The position numbers and the translations under genes are program-made. Shown one piece after another: positions 18,554-28,287 of a DNA stretch of 64,000 nucleotides (positions are counted from its first letter, which is position 1; each line of letters starts with the position of its first letter). Origin of the DNA: Variovorax sp. 54 (GTDB taxonomy: Bacteria; Pseudomonadota; Gammaproteobacteria; Burkholderiales; Burkholderiaceae_C). The notes below the pieces were generated by a model that saw only the letters and a list, made by a program, of their open reading frames with translations, was not told where the DNA came from and ran no database searches. The stretch spans positions 2,996,501 to 3,060,500 of the forward strand of contig NZ_PEFF01000001.1 of assembly GCF_002754375.1 (NCBI RefSeq). Reading direction: 5' to 3'.

Positions 18554-19071
18554 ACCCGTGCGTCTTTCATGTCCTCGCGCCGTTGCTTGAGGAGCTTGCT
18601 CTTGATGCGGTTGCGCTTGAGTGGCGACAGGTATTCGACGAACACCTTGCCCAGGAGGTGGTCAAGCTCGTGCTGGATGCACACGGCCAGCAGGCCGTCG
18701 GCCTCGATCGTGTGGCTGTTGCCGTCGGCGTCGAGCGCCTGGACCTTCACCGAGGTGGAGCGCATCACGCCGTCGTAGATGCCGGGCACCGAGAGGCAGC
18801 CCTCTTCGTTGAGCACTTTTTCGTCGCTGGCCCAGGTGATTTCGGGGTTGATGAGCACGATCGGCTCGTTGCGCTCTTCGGAGACGTCGATCACGACCAC
18901 GCGCTCGTGCACGTCGATCTGGGTCGCGGCCAGGCCGATGCCGCTCGCGTCGTACATCGTTTCCAGCATGTCGGCCACCAGCGTCTTGATGCGCGCGTCC
19001 ACGCCCTGCACCGGCTTGGCCACCGTGTGCAGGCGCTTGTCGGGGTAACTCAGAATGATTCGTTTGGCCAT
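18550..19071 (-). CDS. def: Peptide deformylase
   Basis: Removes the N-formyl group from nascent proteins at the ribosome. All three metal-site motifs are present: GIGLAATQ (residues 44-51), EGCLS with the metal ligand Cys92, and HELDH (134-138) with the two His ligands and catalytic Glu135. At 173 residues it is a class I enzyme. It heads the def - lipoprotein - fmt - azlCD run with 4-base overlaps and is divergent from the LysM gene across 160 bp. Confidence 0.97.
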   Translation of the reverse strand: MAKRIILSYPDKRLHTVAKPVQGVDARIKTLVADMLETMYDASGIGLAATQIDVHERVVVIDVSEERNEPIVLINPEITWASDEKVLNEEGCLSVPGIYDGVMRSTSVKVQALDADGNSHTIEADGLLAVCIQHELDHLLGKVFVEYLSPLKRNRIKSKLLKQRREDMKDARV

Positions 19072-19231
19072 GAAATCGGGGGGAAGTTGTGGCTATTTTC
19101 GCCAATTCCGCGACGCGTCGCGGCGCATTGGCTCGAAAACGTTGCCCTTGCAAGGGCTTCGGGCGCAGAATTCGTAGCAAATTGTGAGATTCGTATGCGC
19201 CACGATACTTCGTGCGCTCACCCATCCAGAC

Positions 19232-20455
19232 ATGACACAGCCCAGCTCCACCGAACACCAGCGCCCGACCTTCTTTGCCTTCTGGACGGCCGCCCTGGCG
19301 GTGGCCGGCAGTTGCGGCGCCACGGCGGCCTGGGCGCAGACGACCTACCCGGTCACGCCCCAGCAGCGCGCCACCGCCCAGCAGACCGCCCAGGCGGGTG
19401 TGCCGCTGAGCGAGCTGTCGCCGAAGGCGCCCGACGAATACACGGTCAAGCCCGGTGACACGCTCTGGGCCATCTCTCGCCTGTACCTGCTGCGCCCCTG
19501 GCGCTGGCCGGAGCTCTGGGGCATGAACATCAATGACATCCAGGACCCGCACCGCATCTACCCGGGCCAGGTGCTGTACCTGGACAAGAGCGGCGGCCGC
19601 GCCCGCCTGACCACGCGCCGCGGCGTCTCTGGCGGCGACGGCGGCACCATCAAGCTGTCGCCGCGCACCCGCTTCGACTCGCTCGCGGGCATGGCCCTGC
19701 CCACGCTCAACCCGAGCCTGATCGAGCCCTTCCTCAGCGAGCCCATCGTGGTCGACGCCAACACGCTCGATGCCGCACCGCGCATCGTGGCCGGCAACGA
19801 CAGCCGCGTGCTGCTGTCGCGCGGCGACCGCGCCTATGCGCGCGGCAACGCCGAATCGCCGCTGGTCGAAAAGCCGGGCCCGGTGCAGCACTACCGCATC
19901 TTCCGCAGCGCCACGCCGCTGAAAGACCCCGGCACCGGCGAGATCCTCGGCTACGAGGCGCAGTACCTGGGCAAGGCGCAGCTGCAGCGCGGCGAATCGA
20001 CCACCATCGAGACGACCGGCGACAAGGACGTCATCACCGTCGTGCCGGCCAGCATCGACATCATTGCGTCGCGCGAAGAAATGCGCGCCGGCGACCGCCT
20101 GCTGCCCGAGCCGCCGCGTCAGCTGCTGAGCTATGCACCGCGCGCACCGTCCACGCAGGTCGACGGACGCATCATCTCGGTCTATGGCAATGCGGTGCAG
20201 TACGCGGCGCAGAACCAGGTCGTGGCCATCAACAAGGGCACGCGCGACGGCGTCGACAACGGCCACGTGCTGGCCATTCTGAAGAACGGCGAGACCATCC
20301 TCGACCGCACCGGCGCCCGCAAGGAAACGATCAAACTGCCGAACGAACGCATCGGCTTGCTGATGGTGTTCCGCACCTTCGAGAAAGTCTCGTACGCACT
20401 GGTGCTCGAAATCAACGACACTCCCCGCGCCGGCGACTTCCTCGTCAATCCCTGA
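19232..20455 (+). CDS. LysM-domain peptidoglycan-binding protein
   Basis: A 407-residue secreted or periplasmic protein. A signal peptide (hydrophobic AALAVAGS segment, cleavage near AWAQ at 36) is followed by one LysM domain at about residues 70-120 (YTVKPGDTLWAI, with WPELWG), which binds peptidoglycan glycan strands. The remaining ~290 residues have no motif I recognise. This protein is regularly found between def/fmt and dprA in Burkholderiales. The ATG at 19232 is preferred over one at 19184 because the signal peptide follows it closely. Confidence 0.88.
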   Translation: MTQPSSTEHQRPTFFAFWTAALAVAGSCGATAAWAQTTYPVTPQQRATAQQTAQAGVPLSELSPKAPDEYTVKPGDTLWAISRLYLLRPWRWPELWGMNINDIQDPHRIYPGQVLYLDKSGGRARLTTRRGVSGGDGGTIKLSPRTRFDSLAGMALPTLNPSLIEPFLSEPIVVDANTLDAAPRIVAGNDSRVLLSRGDRAYARGNAESPLVEKPGPVQHYRIFRSATPLKDPGTGEILGYEAQYLGKAQLQRGESTTIETTGDKDVITVVPASIDIIASREEMRAGDRLLPEPPRQLLSYAPRAPSTQVDGRIISVYGNAVQYAAQNQVVAINKGTRDGVDNGHVLAILKNGETILDRTGARKETIKLPNERIGLLMVFRTFEKVSYALVLEINDTPRAGDFLVNP

Positions 20456-20488
20456 CACGCGCCTGAGGCTTTTTTCTCGCACACTCGT

Positions 20489-21631
20489 TTGGAACGCGCA
20501 GAACTCGCAGGCTGGCTGCGACTTTCACTGACACCAGGCGTCGGCGACGGCGCCGCACGCCGTCTGCTCGCGGCCTTCGGGCTGCCTGACGCGATCTTCG
20601 CGCAGCCCGAGGCGACGCTGGGCGAAGTCGTCAGCGCCGCCCAGGCCGCCGCGCTGAAGCAGCCGCCCTCCGGCCTGCAGGCGCAGGTCGACCAGACATG
20701 GCAATGGCTGCACCCCGCAGACGACAACACCGGCGGCGCCGTCACGCGCCGCGTCGTGACGCTCGGCGATGCCGCCTATCCGGGTTCGCTGCTCGAAATG
20801 GTCGACCCGCCGCTGATGCTCTACGTGCTCGGCGCCGCCGCCTTCGACCTCACGCAACTCGGCCGCAGCCTCGCCGTGGTCGGCAGCCGCAACCCGACAC
20901 CGCAGGGCGCCAGCCACGCGCGCGCCTTCGCTCGGGCGCTGGGCGAAGCCGGCCTGCCCGTCGTCTCGGGACTGGCACTCGGCATCGACGGCGCGGCGCA
21001 CCTGGGCGCGCTCGACGCGGCCGGCGACGCCCCGGTGCTCGCCACGGTGGCCGTGGTCGGCACCGGCCTGGACCGTGTGTACCCCGCGCGGCACCGCGAC
21101 CTGGCGCACCGCATCACGCTGCAGGGGCTGATCGTGAGCGAGTTGCCGCTGGGCACGCCGCCGCTCACGCAGAACTTTCCCAAACGCAACCGCCTCATCG
21201 CGGGCCTGGCGCGCGGCACGCTGGTGGTCGAGGCAGCACTGGCGTCGGGCTCGCTCATCACCGCGCGCCTCACGTCGGAGCAGGGCAAGGAAGTGTTCGC
21301 GATCCCGGGCTCGATCCACTCGCCGCAATCGCGCGGCTGCCATGCACTGATCCGTCAGGGCGCGAAGCTGGTCGAGTCGGTGAACGACATCCTCGAAGAG
21401 CTGCCGCCGTTGGCCCCGGCCGCTCGCACGCCTTCCACCGACACGCCGTCGTCGGCCCCGGAACATCCGCTGCTCGACGCCCTCGGCTTCGACCCGGTGA
21501 GCCTCGACGCGCTGAGCGCGCGCACCGGCTGGAGCGCAGCCATGCTGCAGGCGAAGATGCTCGAGCTGGAGCTCGACGGGCATGTGGCGCGTTTGCCCGG
21601 CGGCCTGTTCCAAAGAGCAGCCGTCGGCTGA
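20489..21631 (+). CDS. dprA: DNA-processing protein DprA
   Basis: Loads RecA on incoming single-stranded DNA during natural transformation. The 380-residue protein has an N-terminal SAM-like region, a Rossmann core with GSRNPTPQG, SGLALGIDGAAH and TVAVVGTGLDRVYP, then ITARLTSEQGKEVFAIPGS, and a C-terminal winged helix from about residue 315. The start is TTG at 20489: homology begins there and no ATG/GTG fits. It lies 33 bp after the LysM gene and probably shares its transcript. Confidence 0.95.
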   Translation: MERAELAGWLRLSLTPGVGDGAARRLLAAFGLPDAIFAQPEATLGEVVSAAQAAALKQPPSGLQAQVDQTWQWLHPADDNTGGAVTRRVVTLGDAAYPGSLLEMVDPPLMLYVLGAAAFDLTQLGRSLAVVGSRNPTPQGASHARAFARALGEAGLPVVSGLALGIDGAAHLGALDAAGDAPVLATVAVVGTGLDRVYPARHRDLAHRITLQGLIVSELPLGTPPLTQNFPKRNRLIAGLARGTLVVEAALASGSLITARLTSEQGKEVFAIPGSIHSPQSRGCHALIRQGAKLVESVNDILEELPPLAPAARTPSTDTPSSAPEHPLLDALGFDPVSLDALSARTGWSAAMLQAKMLELELDGHVARLPGGLFQRAAVG

Positions 21632-21655
21632 TGCTCGGGGCCCGCGCCCGCTTTT

Positions 21656-21753
21656 CGTGGAACACCGCGGAACCGGCTTTGCCGGGCCGCAGGTGTTGCC
21701 CCCGGTAGGGGGAAGGCGCACGCGACACGAAGTGCGCGAAGACTGAGGGCGAG
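21656..21753 (-). repeat. Dispersed palindromic intergenic repeat, copy A
   Basis: About 98 bp in the dprA-smg gap, matching copies at 22320-22415 and 37696-37795 but inverted. On the minus strand it runs CTTCGCGCACTTCGTGTCGC, then the hairpin CCCCCTACCGGGGG, then CCGGCAAAGCCGG enclosed by AACACC and GGTGTT. It looks like a REP-type element that folds when transcribed. Confidence 0.8.
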
Positions 21754-21781
21754 CAACGGTTTCCTGGGCTATATTGAGCCC

Positions 21782-22318
21782 ATGTTCGAAGTGCTCGTGT
21801 TTGTGTATGAAAACTACTGGCGCGGCGATGCCTGCCCCGAACCCGAACAGCTGGGCCGCAAGCTCAGTGCGCACGGTTTCGAGGCGGAAGAAATTCGCGA
21901 CGCCCTGCAGTGGCTCGACGGCCTGAGCCTTGCCACGCAAGGCCTGCAGTTCGAACACCAGGCCAGTGAGGGCGATGACGACAACGCCATCACCACCGCC
22001 CGCGTCACGCTGGGCGGCGCGCCCGATGCGGCGCTGCCCCAGTCGAGCCAGTCGATGCGCGTGTACTCGCCGTCGGAGCAGGAACACCTCGGCGCCGAGT
22101 GCCTCGGCTTCATCCGTTTTCTTGAACTGTCGAACGTGCTGCCCTGCGGCCTGCGCGAGATCGTCGTCGAACGCGCGATGGCCGCGCCGGGCGACCCCGT
22201 GGCACTGGACGAACTCAAGATCATCGTGCTGATGGTGCACTGGAGCACCGGCATCGAGCCCGATGCGCTGGTGCTCGACGAACTCTGCGAGAGCCGCGAA
22301 GGCCGCACGGCGCACTGA
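21782..22318 (+). CDS. smg: Smg family protein (DUF494)
   Basis: A 178-residue cytoplasmic protein of the Smg/DUF494 family, opening with MFEVLVFVYENYW as family members do, with the ARDALQWL-type helix (RDALQWLDGL) and C-terminal LDELKIIVLMVHW. Biochemical role is unknown; smg is conserved next to dprA in beta- and gammaproteobacteria, as here. The gene is enclosed by two copies of the same palindromic repeat in opposite orientations, so it may be transcribed and terminated independently of dprA. Confidence 0.92.
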   Translation: MFEVLVFVYENYWRGDACPEPEQLGRKLSAHGFEAEEIRDALQWLDGLSLATQGLQFEHQASEGDDDNAITTARVTLGGAPDAALPQSSQSMRVYSPSEQEHLGAECLGFIRFLELSNVLPCGLREIVVERAMAAPGDPVALDELKIIVLMVHWSTGIEPDALVLDELCESREGRTAH

Positions 22319-22319
22319 G

Positions 22320-22415
22320 CTCGCCCCCAGTCTTCGCGCACTTCGTGTCGCTTCGCCAACCCCCTACCGGGGGCAACACCAACGGCCTGGCAAAGCCGGT
22401 TCCGTGGTGTTCCGC
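22320..22415 (+). repeat. Dispersed palindromic intergenic repeat, copy B
   Basis: Forward copy directly after the smg stop: CTTCGCGCACTTCGTGTCGC, hairpin CCCCCTACCGGGGG, then CCGG-CAAAG-CCGG-like stem inside AACACC/GGTGTT. Inverted relative to copy A on the other side of smg. Confidence 0.8.
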
Positions 22416-22443
22416 GAACAGAGAAAACAGCCGAAGCGGCTGA

Positions 22444-24840
22444 TCAGTTCAGCAGTCGCTCGGGATTCGCATCGAGCTTGGCCAGCGCCTCGCGCGTGGC
22501 GCGCACGGTGAGCGTCTCTTCCTCGGCCGGCACCAGCAGGCCGGCCTGCAGGTACATCGCCAGCCGCCCCGCCTGAATGAGGAAGCTGCGGCCGTCGGCC
22601 GAGGCGAACAGGTGCAGCCGCTTGCGGTCGCTGCGCCAGACGAACTGGACCTGGGTCACGCGGTCGTTGTGGTCCAGCATGAACCAGTTGCCGACCTGCA
22701 GCTCATGGGTCCATGCGAGCATGTCTTCAGCCACCTTGACGCCGGCGGTGTCGGAGATGACCTCGATGGCGGTGGCGTCCACGCCGAGCAGCAGCTCGAT
22801 GCTCTGCGCGTCGAGCGGCAGGCTGGAGGCGCTGCCGTCGTCGCTCACGAAATCTTCGAGGTGCGCCAGCCGCTCGGCCATGGCCTCGATCTTGGCCTGG
22901 GGAATGGCCTCGGTCTTCGACATGAAGGCGTCGGTCAGCGTGGCGCCGATGGTCTTGATGTGGCCCTCTTGCGGCTCGCCGACGATGCCCAGCAGGTCCA
23001 TGCCCTGACGCAGGCGTTGCAGCAGCTGCGGCAGGTCTTGAATCACGCGGGCGCGGTCGGCGCGGTTGGGCTTGGCGCTCGCGGCCCAGACCAGCTCGGA
23101 GGCCACGCGCTTGAGCATCACGGTGTGCTCGCCCTGTGCGCCGTAGCGCAGCGCGGCAATGGCCAGCACCTCGGCCCAGACCTTGAACAGGAACTCGCGG
23201 ATCTCGTCGCGCACCGGCATGTCGTTGAGCATCTTGCGCAACTCGATGGTGTACTGGATCGCCATCGTCTCCTTCTGCTCGACCTGCTGCGCCACGCTCA
23301 TTACGCGCTGCGTGGCGTCGCTCTGCGTGAGGTAGCGGCTGAGGAAGGCGACGAACTCGTCGAACACGAGCTTGAACACGCGCTGGCCGGTTTCGGGGTA
23401 CTGCTCGATCACCTGCACCACGCGCTTGATCTCGTTCTCGAGCGCGCTGCCGGTGATGGCGGCGGCGTCGAAGCCCATCACGCAGGAGCCCATGCGGTCG
23501 ATCAGCATGCGCGCGGGGTGCTGCAAGGTGCCGAAGAATTCGGGCTCGGCGATGGCCACGCGCAGCACGGGCATCTGCAGCCGTGCGAACCACACGCGAG
23601 CGGAGAACGGAATGCGCTCTTCCGCGAGGATGGCCTGGAACATCAGCGCCACGATCTCGACCGTGGCCTTGTCGGCCGTGGTGGGTGCGCGCTTCTTGAG
23701 TTCGGCCGTGCGCCGGCGCAGGTCGACCGCGGTCTGCTGGATCAGCGTGGCCTGCTCGCCGCCGCCGTCCATGTACTGCGTGGCCGCCATGCGGTAGGCG
23801 ACCTCGGCATCGGCGATGGCACCGGCAAAAGTGCGTGAGAACACGCGGGGCGCGGCCACGCCGCCGCCGGTGCCGGTCACCCCGCCCGGTTGCGAGGCAC
23901 CGGCCTCGCCGCCGATGCGCGCGGCAACAAAGCGCTTGAGGCTCAGCAGCGCGGTCTGCGCGCGTTGCCGCGCGAAGGCGAGCGGCGAGCTGCCCATCAT
24001 CGAGCTGGAGGCCGGCCCCGACGACGGCACCGACGCCTGGAAGCCGAAGCCCGGTCGCTGCGGTTGCGATGGCTGTGACGATGGCTGCTGGGCGTGCGAC
24101 ATCGCCGCACCGCCCGGCACGCCGTGGCCCATCGGCATGTTCGACGTCGCCGGCATGCCCATGGACGATGTGCTGCCGCCGCCCGAATCACCCGCGCGGC
24201 GCACGAAGCTCTTGAGGTCGATCTCCTGCATCACGCCCTGCGCGATCAGGAAGGCGTTGGCGTTTTCGTAGGCTTTCACGACCACGTCGGCCAGCGCCTG
24301 CTGCACGATGCTCTGCACGCGGCCCCAGGCCTCGCGGCTCAGGCCGGCGGCCAGCCACTGGTCCACCAGCAGCTGGGCCAGCGTCTCGGGTTTCAGCACG
24401 TCCCGGGCGTCGAGCTCGTGCGTGCCTTCGAGGTGCTGGATGCGCAGGCGCAGGTCGCTGAGCTCGAAGCTGGCCTTGTCGTGGATGGTTTGCGCCAGGC
24501 GCGAGGCGAGGATGTTGCTCTCGACCACCTCGTCGCCGATGAGCTCCAGCCGCAGCGCCGCGGGGGCCGACGAGGTCGTGCCCGTCGGGCCCGTGCCCAG
24601 CGCCTTGCGCCAGCCGGTCTGCGTGAGCGACACCCACTGCGAGGCGTGGCCCTGGAACGCCACGAGGTCGTCGCGGCTTTCCTGCATGGTGCGTGCGCTG
24701 CCGACATCGGACGCCACCGAGGTCAGCCGGTCGCGGATGGCCTGGGCTAAGGGAGCGATGGCGCCTTCCGTGGCCGCCACGAAACGCTCACGCGCCTCGC
24801 GTGCGAGCTGCAGGGAAGAGGCGGACCGCGCAGTGCTCAT
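22444..24840 (-). CDS. DUF1631 family protein
   Basis: A 798-residue protein of the DUF1631 family, restricted to beta/gammaproteobacteria and uncharacterised. It is mostly helical; residues of about 210-300 are a low-complexity Gly/Ser/Pro/Gln/Met linker that separates an N-terminal third from a larger C-terminal part. The last ~110 residues (VGNWFMLDHNDRVTQVQFVW) have a beta-rich pattern resembling a PilZ-like small barrel, though I see no clear RxxxR motif. No signal peptide or membrane helix. The frame extends upstream, but the ATG at 24840 starts the conserved region. Function unknown. Confidence 0.8.
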   Translation of the reverse strand: MSTARSASSLQLAREARERFVAATEGAIAPLAQAIRDRLTSVASDVGSARTMQESRDDLVAFQGHASQWVSLTQTGWRKALGTGPTGTTSSAPAALRLELIGDEVVESNILASRLAQTIHDKASFELSDLRLRIQHLEGTHELDARDVLKPETLAQLLVDQWLAAGLSREAWGRVQSIVQQALADVVVKAYENANAFLIAQGVMQEIDLKSFVRRAGDSGGGSTSSMGMPATSNMPMGHGVPGGAAMSHAQQPSSQPSQPQRPGFGFQASVPSSGPASSSMMGSSPLAFARQRAQTALLSLKRFVAARIGGEAGASQPGGVTGTGGGVAAPRVFSRTFAGAIADAEVAYRMAATQYMDGGGEQATLIQQTAVDLRRRTAELKKRAPTTADKATVEIVALMFQAILAEERIPFSARVWFARLQMPVLRVAIAEPEFFGTLQHPARMLIDRMGSCVMGFDAAAITGSALENEIKRVVQVIEQYPETGQRVFKLVFDEFVAFLSRYLTQSDATQRVMSVAQQVEQKETMAIQYTIELRKMLNDMPVRDEIREFLFKVWAEVLAIAALRYGAQGEHTVMLKRVASELVWAASAKPNRADRARVIQDLPQLLQRLRQGMDLLGIVGEPQEGHIKTIGATLTDAFMSKTEAIPQAKIEAMAERLAHLEDFVSDDGSASSLPLDAQSIELLLGVDATAIEVISDTAGVKVAEDMLAWTHELQVGNWFMLDHNDRVTQVQFVWRSDRKRLHLFASADGRSFLIQAGRLAMYLQAGLLVPAEEETLTVRATREALAKLDANPERLLN

Positions 24841-25000
24841 CGTGAAGGATCGGAAAGGCCAGAGGAAACGAAACGGTTCGTCGGCGACAGCCCCGAGCTT
24901 GCATCGGGATGCGTCGCCGCACAAGTGCGGCTGACGCGCAGCCGCGCCGAAGTATCCCTCAGAAGGTGTGAGCGGACACGGCGCGTGCGTTCACGTCTGC

Positions 25001-25960
25001 TCAGACCACGGCGCCGGCGTTCGGGTCGTCGCCACCCGGATCGCCGTCGCGCTTGACGGGGCCCTTGATCAGGTCTTCACGCTTCACGCCCAGCCACATC
25101 GCGATCGCGGCAGCCACGAAGCACGACGAGTAGATGCCGAAGCAGATGCCGATGGTCAGTGCCAGCGCAAAGTAGTGCAGCGTCGGGCCGCCGAAGAAGA
25201 ACATCGACAGCACCACGAGCTGCGTGGAGCCGTGGGTGATGATCGTGCGGCTGATGGTCGAGGTGATCGCGTTGTCGATGACTTCGGTGGTCGTCATCTT
25301 GCGGTAACGCCGGAAGTTCTCGCGCACGCGGTCGAAGATCACGACCGACTCGTTCACCGAGTAGCCCAGCACCGCCAGCACCGCCGCCAGCACCGCCAGC
25401 GAGAACTCCCACTGGAAGAAGGCGAAGAAGCCCAGGATGATCACCACGTCGTGCAGGTTGGCCAGCACGGTGGACAGCGCGAACTTCCATTCGAAGCGGA
25501 ACGCCAGGTAGATCATGATGCCGATCACCACCATGGCCAGCGCCTTGATGCCGTTGGTGGTCAGCTCCTCGCCGACCTGCGGCCCGACGACCTCGATGCC
25601 GCGCTGCGTGGCCGAGGGGTCGACCGACTTCAGCGCCTGCATGACCTGCGCGCTCTGCTGGTCGGAGCTCATGCCCTTCTGGGTGGGCAGACGGATCTGC
25701 ACGTCGCGCGAGGTGCCGTAGTTCTGCACCTGCACTTCGGGGTAGCCGAGCTTGTTGATCGCCTCACGCACCTTGCCGATGTCGGCCGATTGCTCGTAGG
25801 CCACTTCCATCACCGTGCCGCCGGTGAACTCCACCGACAGGTGCAGTCCGCGATGGAACAGGAAGAACAGCGCCAGCGCAAAGGTTGCGAAGGAGATGAT
25901 GTTCAGCACCAGGGCATGGCGCATGAACGGGATGGTCTTGTGGATGCGGAAGAATTCCAT
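25001..25960 (-). CDS. secF: Protein translocase subunit SecF
   Basis: Inner-membrane partner of SecD that uses the proton motive force to assist SecYEG-driven export. The 319-residue protein starts with FRIHKTIPFMRH and TM1, has a periplasmic domain with VEFTGGTVMEV, and five further helices containing LGYSVNESVVIFDRVREN near residue 195, the D4 signature for RND-like SecDF. It follows secD by 18 bp in the order yajC - secD - secF. Confidence 0.97.
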   Translation of the reverse strand: MEFFRIHKTIPFMRHALVLNIISFATFALALFFLFHRGLHLSVEFTGGTVMEVAYEQSADIGKVREAINKLGYPEVQVQNYGTSRDVQIRLPTQKGMSSDQQSAQVMQALKSVDPSATQRGIEVVGPQVGEELTTNGIKALAMVVIGIMIYLAFRFEWKFALSTVLANLHDVVIILGFFAFFQWEFSLAVLAAVLAVLGYSVNESVVIFDRVRENFRRYRKMTTTEVIDNAITSTISRTIITHGSTQLVVLSMFFFGGPTLHYFALALTIGICFGIYSSCFVAAAIAMWLGVKREDLIKGPVKRDGDPGGDDPNAGAVV

Positions 25961-25978
25961 GGCGATGGTCCTCGGCCG

Positions 25979-27862
25979 TTACTTGGTTTCGACCACGGCC
26001 GAGCCGTCGGTCTTCGGCCGCCAGACGGTGCCGATCGACACGGTCTTGAGCTTCTTCTTCTGGCCGTACCAGAAGTTCACGAGGCCGCGCGAGAAGAACA
26101 CGGCCGAGAACATCGAGGTGACGATGCCGATGCAGTGCACCACCGCGAAGCCGCGCACCGGGCCCGAGCCGAAGGCCAGCAGCGCGACACCCGCGATGAG
26201 CGTGGTCACGTTGGAGTCGAGAATCGTGCCCCAGGCGCGCTCGTAGCCCGCGTGGATGGCGGCCTGCGGCGAGGCCCCGTTGCGCAACTCTTCACGCACG
26301 CGCTCGTTGATCAGCACGTTGGAGTCGATGGCCACGCCGATGGCCAGCGCCATGGCCGCGATGCCGGGCAGCGTGAGCGTGGCCTGCAGCATCGACAGGA
26401 TGGCGACCAGCAGCATCAGGTTCACGGCCAGCGCGATCGACGAGAACAGGCCGAACAGCGCGTAGTAGGCACACATGAAGACCATGATGGCCAGGAAGCC
26501 GTACATCACGCTCTTGAAGCCTTTTTCGATGTTGTCGGCACCGAGCGTCGGGCCGATGGTGCGCTCCTGGATGATCTCCATGGGGGCGGCCAGCGAGCCG
26601 GCGCGCAGCAGCAGGGCGAGGTCGCTGGCCTCGGCCACCGTCATCGAGCCCGACACCTGGAAGCGGTTGCCCAGCTCGCCGTTGATCGAGGGGGCCGTGA
26701 GCACTTCGCCCTTGCCCTTCTCGAAGATCAGCATGGCCATGCGCTTCTTGTAGTTCTCGCGGCTGACGTCGCGCATGATGCGGCCGCCCTTGGCGTCCAT
26801 GGTCAGGTCGACCTTGGGCTGGTTGCTCTGCTGGTCGAAGCCGGGCTGGGCGTCGGTGAGGTTCTCGCCGGTGACGAGCACCTGCTTCTTCACGATCACC
26901 GGACGGCCGCTGCGGTCGAGGAATTTCTCGGAGCCGAAGGGCACGGGCGCGCCGCTCAGTTCGGCCGCGCGGCCTTCGGCGCTTTCGTCCACCATGCGCA
27001 TTTCGAGCGTGGCGGTGCGGCCCAGGATTTCCTTGGCCTTGGCCGTGTCCTGCACGCCGGGCAGCTGCACGACGATGCGGTCCAGGCCCTGCTGCTGGAT
27101 CACCGGCTCGGCCACGCCGAGTTCGTTGATCCGGTTGTGCAGGGTCGTGATGTTCTGCTTGAGCGCGGCGTCCTGCAGGCGGCGGGCCGCCTCGGGCTTG
27201 ATGGTGGCGGTCAGGCGCCAGTTGGTGCCGTCTTGCGTGTCGGTGGTGCTGAGGTCGGGGAACTGGTCCACGATCAGGCGCTTGGCGGTCTCGAGCGAGG
27301 CCGCGTCGCGGAACGTCACCTCGACGGTCTGGCCGTTGCGGCTGACCTGGGTGCCGCGGATGTTCTTGTCGCGGAAGGTGGTGCGCAGGTCGCTCGCGAA
27401 CGATTCGGCCTTCTTGTCGATGGCGCCCTTCATGTCGACCTGCAGCAGGAAGTCGACGCCGCCGCGCAGGTCGAGGCCCAGGTACATCGGGAACGCATGC
27501 AGCGACGTGAGCCACTTCGGCGAACGCGACAGCAGGTTCAGCGCCACCGTGTAGGGCGGGTCGCTGGCGTCGGGCACCAGGGCGCGCTGCACGACGTCGC
27601 GCGCCTTGAGCTGGTCGTCGGTGGTGGTGAAGCGGGCGCGCAGGGAGCCAGCGTCGAGTGTCACCAGGTCGGGCGTCAGGCCGGCGGTCTTCAGCGCCTC
27701 CTCGACCCGGGTCTGGGTGGCGGCATCGACCTTGACGGTCGTCTTGGCCGCGGACACCTGCACCGCGGGTGCCTCGCCGAAGAAATTGGGCAGGGCGTAA
27801 ATGAGCCCCACGAGTAGCACGATCACGATGATCGCGTACTTCCAGACCGGGTAACGGTTCAT
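25979..27862 (-). CDS. secD: Protein translocase subunit SecD
   Basis: Large subunit of the SecDF accessory complex. Of 627 residues, the first TM helix (IIVIVLLVGLIYALPNFFG) is followed by a large periplasmic region with LGLDLRGGVDFLLQVD near residue 128 and the P1 head, then five C-terminal helices with AIGVAIDSNVLINERVREE. It lies between yajC and secF on one strand; together they form the canonical holotranslocon auxiliary operon, cotranscribed. Confidence 0.97.
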   Translation of the reverse strand: MNRYPVWKYAIIVIVLLVGLIYALPNFFGEAPAVQVSAAKTTVKVDAATQTRVEEALKTAGLTPDLVTLDAGSLRARFTTTDDQLKARDVVQRALVPDASDPPYTVALNLLSRSPKWLTSLHAFPMYLGLDLRGGVDFLLQVDMKGAIDKKAESFASDLRTTFRDKNIRGTQVSRNGQTVEVTFRDAASLETAKRLIVDQFPDLSTTDTQDGTNWRLTATIKPEAARRLQDAALKQNITTLHNRINELGVAEPVIQQQGLDRIVVQLPGVQDTAKAKEILGRTATLEMRMVDESAEGRAAELSGAPVPFGSEKFLDRSGRPVIVKKQVLVTGENLTDAQPGFDQQSNQPKVDLTMDAKGGRIMRDVSRENYKKRMAMLIFEKGKGEVLTAPSINGELGNRFQVSGSMTVAEASDLALLLRAGSLAAPMEIIQERTIGPTLGADNIEKGFKSVMYGFLAIMVFMCAYYALFGLFSSIALAVNLMLLVAILSMLQATLTLPGIAAMALAIGVAIDSNVLINERVREELRNGASPQAAIHAGYERAWGTILDSNVTTLIAGVALLAFGSGPVRGFAVVHCIGIVTSMFSAVFFSRGLVNFWYGQKKKLKTVSIGTVWRPKTDGSAVVETK

Positions 27863-27951
27863 GAGAAGGCGCTTTTCACAAGCGTTTCAGAAATGGAACA
27901 CGGCGTGACTTGGGGCCCTGCGCCGTGAAGCGCAAGGTTCAGCTCACGCTT

Positions 27952-28287
27952 TTATTGCTTGACGGCGCCCTTGGGCAGCACCTGGACCACCGCGCTGCGC
28001 TGGATCTTGATCTCGATGCCGTTGGCGATCTCGAGGCCGAGGTACTGGTCGCTGATGGACGTGATCTTGCCGAGCACGCCGCCGGCCGTGGCGACTTCGT
28101 CACCCTTGGCCAGGGCTTCGATCATGGCGCGGGCTTCTTTCTGGCGCTTCATTTGCGGGCGGATCATGACGAAATACAGCACCACGAACATCAGCACCAG
28201 CGGCAGCATGCTGCCCAGCGAGGACAACATGTCGCCACCACCGGCGGCTGCGGGCGCGGTTTGAGCGAAAGCAGAGGAAATGAACAA
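27952..28287 (-). CDS. yajC: Preprotein translocase subunit YajC
   Basis: Small inner-membrane component of the SecDF-YajC complex. From a TTG at 28287 the protein is 111 residues, the usual size: a short N-terminus (FISSAFAQ), one TM helix (LPLVLMFVVLYFVMI) and the conserved IRPQMKRQKE, then a KGDEVATAGGVLGKI beta domain. GGAGA at 28293-28297 fits the TTG; the open frame reaches 28380, but that extension lacks family similarity. It is 89 bp upstream of secD. The usual upstream tgt/queA genes are absent. Confidence 0.93.
   Translation of the reverse strand: MFISSAFAQTAPAAAGGGDMLSSLGSMLPLVLMFVVLYFVMIRPQMKRQKEARAMIEALAKGDEVATAGGVLGKITSISDQYLGLEIANGIEIKIQRSAVVQVLPKGAVKQ

Noticed and set aside
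24968..27817. A 949-codon plus-strand frame opposite secF and secD
   Set aside because: Composition is that of an antisense shadow; secD and secF are certain.
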